This document shows, one piece after another, positions 60,274 through 64,000 of a stretch of DNA of 64,000 nucleotides (its first letter is position 1; every line of letters starts with the position of its first letter). The DNA comes from Siderastrea radians (taxonomy: Eukaryota > Cnidaria > Anthozoa > Scleractinia > Rhizangiidae). Below the pieces are notes generated by a model. The model saw nothing but the letters and a program-made list of their open reading frames with translations, did not search any database and was not told where the DNA came from. A program made the translations under genes and the position numbers. The DNA is taken from positions 33,434,641-33,498,640 of the forward strand of contig OZ024900.1 in assembly GCA_964017195.1 (NCBI GenBank). The letters are read 5' to 3'.

Positions 60274-61517
60274 CTTGGAGTGTATCTTTTGAAGTCAAAA
60301 TTTCGCATAGAAGACAAACTTCGATTTCCTTGATACTACACCACCTTTTCAACATATGATCAAAGTCTATTTTCTCACTGGTTTCCTAGCAACAACTATC
60401 ACCATAACAACGGTAATGGACAACCCCTCATTTTAAATAATGTCGAATATCTCGAAAACTAGTCTGACACTTTATGACGAAACTTGAATTATTTGAACTA
60501 CTCAACCTACACAACTTGTATGCGAAATTAGGGAAAAATCTGTAACTGAGCGTTTTTACGTAAATCATGATTCATTTTTTACGGGCTGATTTTGGTCATT
60601 CCTGCAATTTTGTCCAATATTTCAAGAAAGATAAAACTTAACACTTTCTCTTTTCAGTTGAAGGAGCTTTTATGATATCAAAACATTCTTAATGTACATT
60701 GAGCTTCCTAGGTGGCTGCGATTTTAAGATAATTATATTTAAAACTGTTAAAATGCAGCACAAATCAGCCAAAAAGAGGGTAATTTGCAGAAATAGAAAT
60801 ATTTCTAAACTGCCCTTACAGATTTTTCTCTTAAATTGATTGCCATTAGAATAATAATTCTTTTTGATGTTCCAGTGAGTTTTAGGCTGAATAAACATTT
60901 CTGTTATTAGATAAGAAGGCTGAATCTCGGTCAAGTTTCAGTCGTTATTAACTTTCAACGAGCAACAGTTTTATTTTGTTTTTCCTGGTCTATTTCACGG
61001 TTATTCACGTGCAATGAATATTTATACACTCTGCACTTGTGTCCTCTCGTGCGTTTATAATTCCTTCTCACAATAAAAAAAATATTCGTCTTCTGAGCTT
61101 GTTTCTCTTCATTTTTCGGCTCCCGTGTAATGCCATCGTGGGCGTTAACATGTACGCAATCCGTAACTAAGAATGCTAAAACGTCAGTCAGTATTTAAAG
61201 AATAATGGAAAAAAGTCTCCAGGAAGAAGCCTAATTTTCCCTAATTTCGCATACAAGTTGTGTAGGTTGAGTAGTTCAAATAGTTTCGTCATAAAGTTTC
61301 TGACTAGTTTTCGAGATATTCGACCTTATTTAAAATGAGGGGTTGTCCATTACCGTTGCTATGGTGATAGCTGTTGCTAGGAAACCAGTGAGAAAATAAA
61401 CTTTGATCATATGTTGAAAAGGTGGTGTAGTATCAAGGAAATCGAAGTTTATCTTTTATGCGAAATTTTGACTTCAAAAGATACACTCCAAGGCCAAAAA
61501 AACTGTTGCGAGCCTCC
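60274..61517. mobile_element. Non-autonomous relative with ~260-bp inverted arms, fused to the transposon
   Basis: 60274-60538 ('cttggagtgtatcttttgaa' onward) is repeated as reverse complement at 61235-61491 with about 90% identity by eye. The right arm then ends in the full CTGTTGCGAGCCTCC terminus; the left arm lacks it and abuts the coding element's subterminal 'ggcccatggacta'. The ~700-bp interior (60540-61235) has only an 81-codon ORF (60689-60934), not recognised. Best read as a MITE-type sibling placed next to the autonomous element, with the shared TIR junction deleted. Confidence 0.75.
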
Positions 61518-62099
61518 TTAATTGGTTTAGAAATGAAAACATGGAAATGACAGTTCTGGGAAGATATGCGCTATACATTATAATAGTAATTTGTTGATCT
61601 CGTATAACCGTGAGAGAGTACATTGTCTTATTAGATGATGTTTTTAGAATAAATATGCTAGTTTTACGAGTTGTTTTCCTTCTCAGCGCCGCCAGACGTT
61701 TTGTTTAGCGCCCTTCCACTTCACACAACAGAGGTATCGACCTGGGCTTTTGACTCCTCTCTCTTTTCGTCTCCGGGATCGCTTCATCTCATAAGGGAGA
61801 TTAAGCAGATTACATACTTTGCATTTTATTGGTTGCGACATACATCAATTGATCACCAGCCTTATATGCAAACTCAATTGCTCTTCGATGGGTAACCAAC
61901 AAAAATCTTTTCAGCTATGTTTATACAAAACTCACATAGTACCGTACTGACCTCACATAAGTCTTTTGAAGCGTTGGTTTTCTTTTGTACTTGTGGTTTT
62001 GTTGTAGAAGCCAAGGAATCCGCTATCAAACAGAGAACCAACAAGAAAGCGAATTACTGCACCATGGGAAAGAATGCGCCACAATGTGCGTGATGATAT

Positions 62100-62770
62100 G
62101 CGCTTGTTCATCAAAAGTGAATCTTTTTATGATCGCATTTTGATTGACGTACATTTTCACGTTTGGGGAGGAGACGTTTTCTTAATGGGGAGGGGGGGAG
62201 GGGGTCATCTTTTCTCCACGCAGTATTGGCAGAAAATGTCATGCTGCGTGAATGAACAGCTAAGAGGCTTTTAAGTCACCGTTTCAATAGCCTACTAGCA
62301 GGCGTCTCTCATGCCTCCCTGCAGACTAGGGCTCCAGGAGTTTGTACGCTCCCCACCCCGCCGAATGCTATTATTGACCCTTTTAGGACCTTTTATCACG
62401 TGAGAAACCCATCCGATGATGAACAAGTAAGCGCGTAGGTGCAATAGGTCATTTTATTAACACAAGTAACATTGTGCCCTATGTTTTTTTTAAACGCTGA
62501 TAACGTTGTGTCCTTTGTAAAGTCAAGACCATAGGCTTCTATTATTTTGCCATGCACGGACCGTTTGGTTTGGTGAAAGGGGGTGGTTATAATCCTAATA
62601 AACAGGTTCGAAGGTCCAGTTCCTGTTTCAATGAAGCGTTCTCGTCGTCATCATCATCATGATATTTACCCAGTTACCATCAACATCATCGTCGTCGTCG
62701 TCGTCGTCTTTATCGTTATCATCATCATCATATTATGATCACTATCGAAGATCATCAACACAATCGGAAC
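62100..62770. repeat. Upstream flank of copy 6 with (ATC)n microsatellite
   Basis: Paralogous to 17540-18150 upstream of copy 1; compound ATC/GTC tract at 62645-62735. At about 62773 it switches abruptly to intron 2 sequence of copy 7 ('aaaagtcaattttttaaaag', like 20127). Confidence 0.7.
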
Positions 62771-63031
62771 AAAAGTCAATTTTTTAAAAGTTTATTAGTT
62801 AACTGACAAGTAAGGCTTACCAACAAAAAAGTTAGTTAATACTGTCAACTACAATAGGATACGGTGTACGTTTTCAGTATTGAAATACCAACACTTTTTC
62901 CATATTAAATAATTTTCTCTTTTATAAAGTGTTGTCTTTTTCGCAGCGCATTAAGATGCACAAAGGAAGCTCGAACTTTCTTTTCACAATCCTAGTATAA
63001 AGCTGTCATTTAAACTTTGCCTTTCCATTAC

Positions 63032-64000
63032 TTTTATCTTCCCGTTGTCAGTTCCGTCGTTGTTTTTCCACACACATTGTTTCCAGTTGGTTTGTGGCAC
63101 TGCACTTGCCGGACTTGCTTTTACGCTTTCTCCTTTCTCTCCCTTGTCTCCTTTCTTTTCTTGAGCTCCCACATTTCCCGGTTCTCCTTTCATTCCCATC
63201 ATTCCTGGTGGCCCACTCTTCCCAAGAGGCCCCTCAGGACCTCGCTCTCCTTTTGGACCCGGCATTCCTTGTGCTCCCTTGTCACCAGTCTGTCCTTAAG
63301 CTCCATCCCTTCCCTGTGAACCTTGCAACCCCGGAACGGCAGGCATTCCCGGCATGCCATTTGATCCTGGAATGCCTGGAAAACCATGACCGGTGATGGA
63401 TTTCTAGAAAATAAGTAGGATTTGATTAGGCAACAAAACACAGGACCAAAACCAAAACAAATAACAAGTAACCCTTTCACGTGTAATGTGTACCAGCAAT
63501 CTGTCAAAAATCCATGCGTGGGAGAATTATTTTTGCACATAGAGGGGTCAATCAAAGGTACTAAATGAATATAGCATAGAGAGGTTTTGATTATTTGTGA
63601 AGGGTTATGATAACTATTAATAAAGTAATTTTGACTCGGTTCACGAACAATTTCTCTCATATAAACGATCAGTTAAAGTTGTCTTGGTATGGAGGGTGTC
63701 CCCTCCACCAGGGAAACTTTTATCCACGTAAACAGGCCACAAGTTATTTAATGGATGGACAATGTGAGAAAGCTAGAAACTGTATGGGAGGCGGCAAAGA
63801 AGGCGACCTGCTTGCATTATTCGCTCTCTAAAGATTGGGTGAAGTAGCAGCTGTCAGTCAGCTCTTTAGAGCCGAATGGCTTAAGAACATTATAGCTCCA
63901 AAAGATAAACCTGCGTTGAGCCTAAACTAAACAATGCAGCTGCTGCATTTGAAATACAGTGAAGTTAAAAGAACCTTATGAGGTTAATTTTAATTAATCC
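63032..64000 (-). pseudogene. CTHRC1-like collagen gene, copy 7 (partial; right edge)
   Basis: Only exon 2 (63032-63403, 372 bp) is inside the window. AAA in G-A-K-G is TAA (stop within the Gly-X-Y run, at about 63298-63300), and one triplet has Ala for Gly (M-P-A-V-P-G). Downstream exon 3 is missing: intron 2 homology ends at 62773 where the flank of copy 6 begins. Intron 1 continues to the right edge and matches intron 1 of copies 2 and 5 (e.g. 46560-46830), so exon 1 should lie about 0.6-0.7 kb beyond the window. Broken in two independent ways, hence called a pseudogene. Confidence 0.8.

Larger units (their letters stand above)
54398..61517 (-). mobile_element. 7.1-kb DNA transposon, Academ-like, flanked by TTAA
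   Basis: The left end GGAGGCTCGCAACAG (54398) is mirrored by CTGTTGCGAGCCTCC (to 61517), with T-tract and GGCC following inside on both. TTAA sits at 54394-54397 and 61518-61521; the paralogous empty site in copy 1 (16053-16070) has one TTAA ('ctctgctttaattggttta'). The element holds one long minus-strand gene (54926-59707). The subterminal left sequence 'agtccatgggcca ... gagggacaaat' is mirrored at about 60190-60272, not at the extreme right, so the right 1.24 kb belongs to a different, related element (see 60274-61517). Confidence 0.85.
51625..62065 (-). pseudogene. CTHRC1-like collagen gene, copy 6: exon 3 deleted, exon 1 nonsense
   Basis: Exon 1 at 61952-62065 has TAA as codon 4 (M-V-Q-stop, where copy 1 has M-A-Q-Y); the rest of the exon is recognisable through D-L-C-E and GTCAGT. 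Exon 2 (51625-51996) is open, 372 bp, with 29 Gly-X-Y triplets; its acceptor is TTTGTAG and its donor is changed to GTTATG. Exon 3 is absent: at about 51232 the sequence jumps from the 3' flank ('gggaaacactggtgtggg', like 44411) straight into intron 2 ('actgtcaactgtaattgg', like 45446), a ~1-kb deletion. Intron 1 is swollen to about 10 kb by an ORF1-only LINE and a 7.1-kb DNA transposon. Intron homology on both sides (52020-52600, 54170-54390, 61520-61800) to intron 1 of copy 1 shows that the two exons belong to one unit. Confidence 0.85.

Noticed and set aside
54398..61517. piggyBac assignment on the basis of TTAA
   Set aside because: The ends do not begin with the usual piggyBac CCC, and the protein shows XPG/PIN and CXC motifs rather than piggyBac DDD-domain landmarks.

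Overview
This window reads as nuclear DNA of an invertebrate animal, most likely an anthozoan cnidarian and plausibly a stony coral. That is inference: it rests on a tandem family of CTHRC1-like collagen genes, intron-exon structure, low gene density, and the mix of non-LTR elements, tRNA-derived SINEs, TTAA-targeted DNA transposons and many inverted-repeat elements. No prokaryotic operon, rRNA or CRISPR structure is present.

The backbone from about 11 kb to the right edge is a tandem array on the minus strand. Each gene has three phase-0 exons. Exon 1 encodes a signal peptide and ends in D-L-C-E. Exon 2 encodes about 29 Gly-X-Y triplets and ends in a Q-C-V-W region. Exon 3 encodes the globular C-terminal domain of the CTHRC1 family, ending in S-R-I-I-I-E-E. 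Three copies are intact: 26948-30059, 37358-40848 and 44879-47496. Two are complete in exons but broken (13624-17528 and 19625-22365). One has lost exon 3 and has a stop in exon 1 (51625-62065). One runs off the right edge with a nonsense collagen exon and no exon 3 (from 63032). A fragment of an eighth exon 1 lies at 665-703. The paralogous spacers can be aligned by eye, so they serve as empty sites that date and bound insertions.

Regions: 1-1.35 kb is the upstream part of another repeat unit; 1.35-6.36 kb has nothing I recognise; 6.37-10.47 kb is a dense composite of tandem and inverted repeats; 11-12.6 kb is a duplicated array flank; 12.7-64 kb is the array. Its spacers carry a GTTCGTAATAATTCC minisatellite, small inverted-repeat transposons and a SINE. 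A 3.4 kb insertion at 31.8-35.2 kb holds a ~90-bp tandem repeat and another inverted-repeat element.

The most striking non-collagen feature lies inside the 10-kb intron of the broken sixth copy. A 7.1-kb DNA transposon (54398-61517), flanked by TTAA, carries one uninterrupted 1593-codon ORF. The protein has N-terminal Cys/His zinc-finger-like repeats, a central transposase-like region, an XPG/FEN1-like PIN nuclease with a helix-turn-helix GCD motif, and an eight-cysteine CXC module. This fits an Academ-type element. Its right end appears to be replaced by a non-autonomous relative with ~260-bp inverted arms. A second, unrelated TTAA-flanked inverted-repeat element lies at 47787-48788, and an ORF1-only LINE insertion at about 52891-53891.
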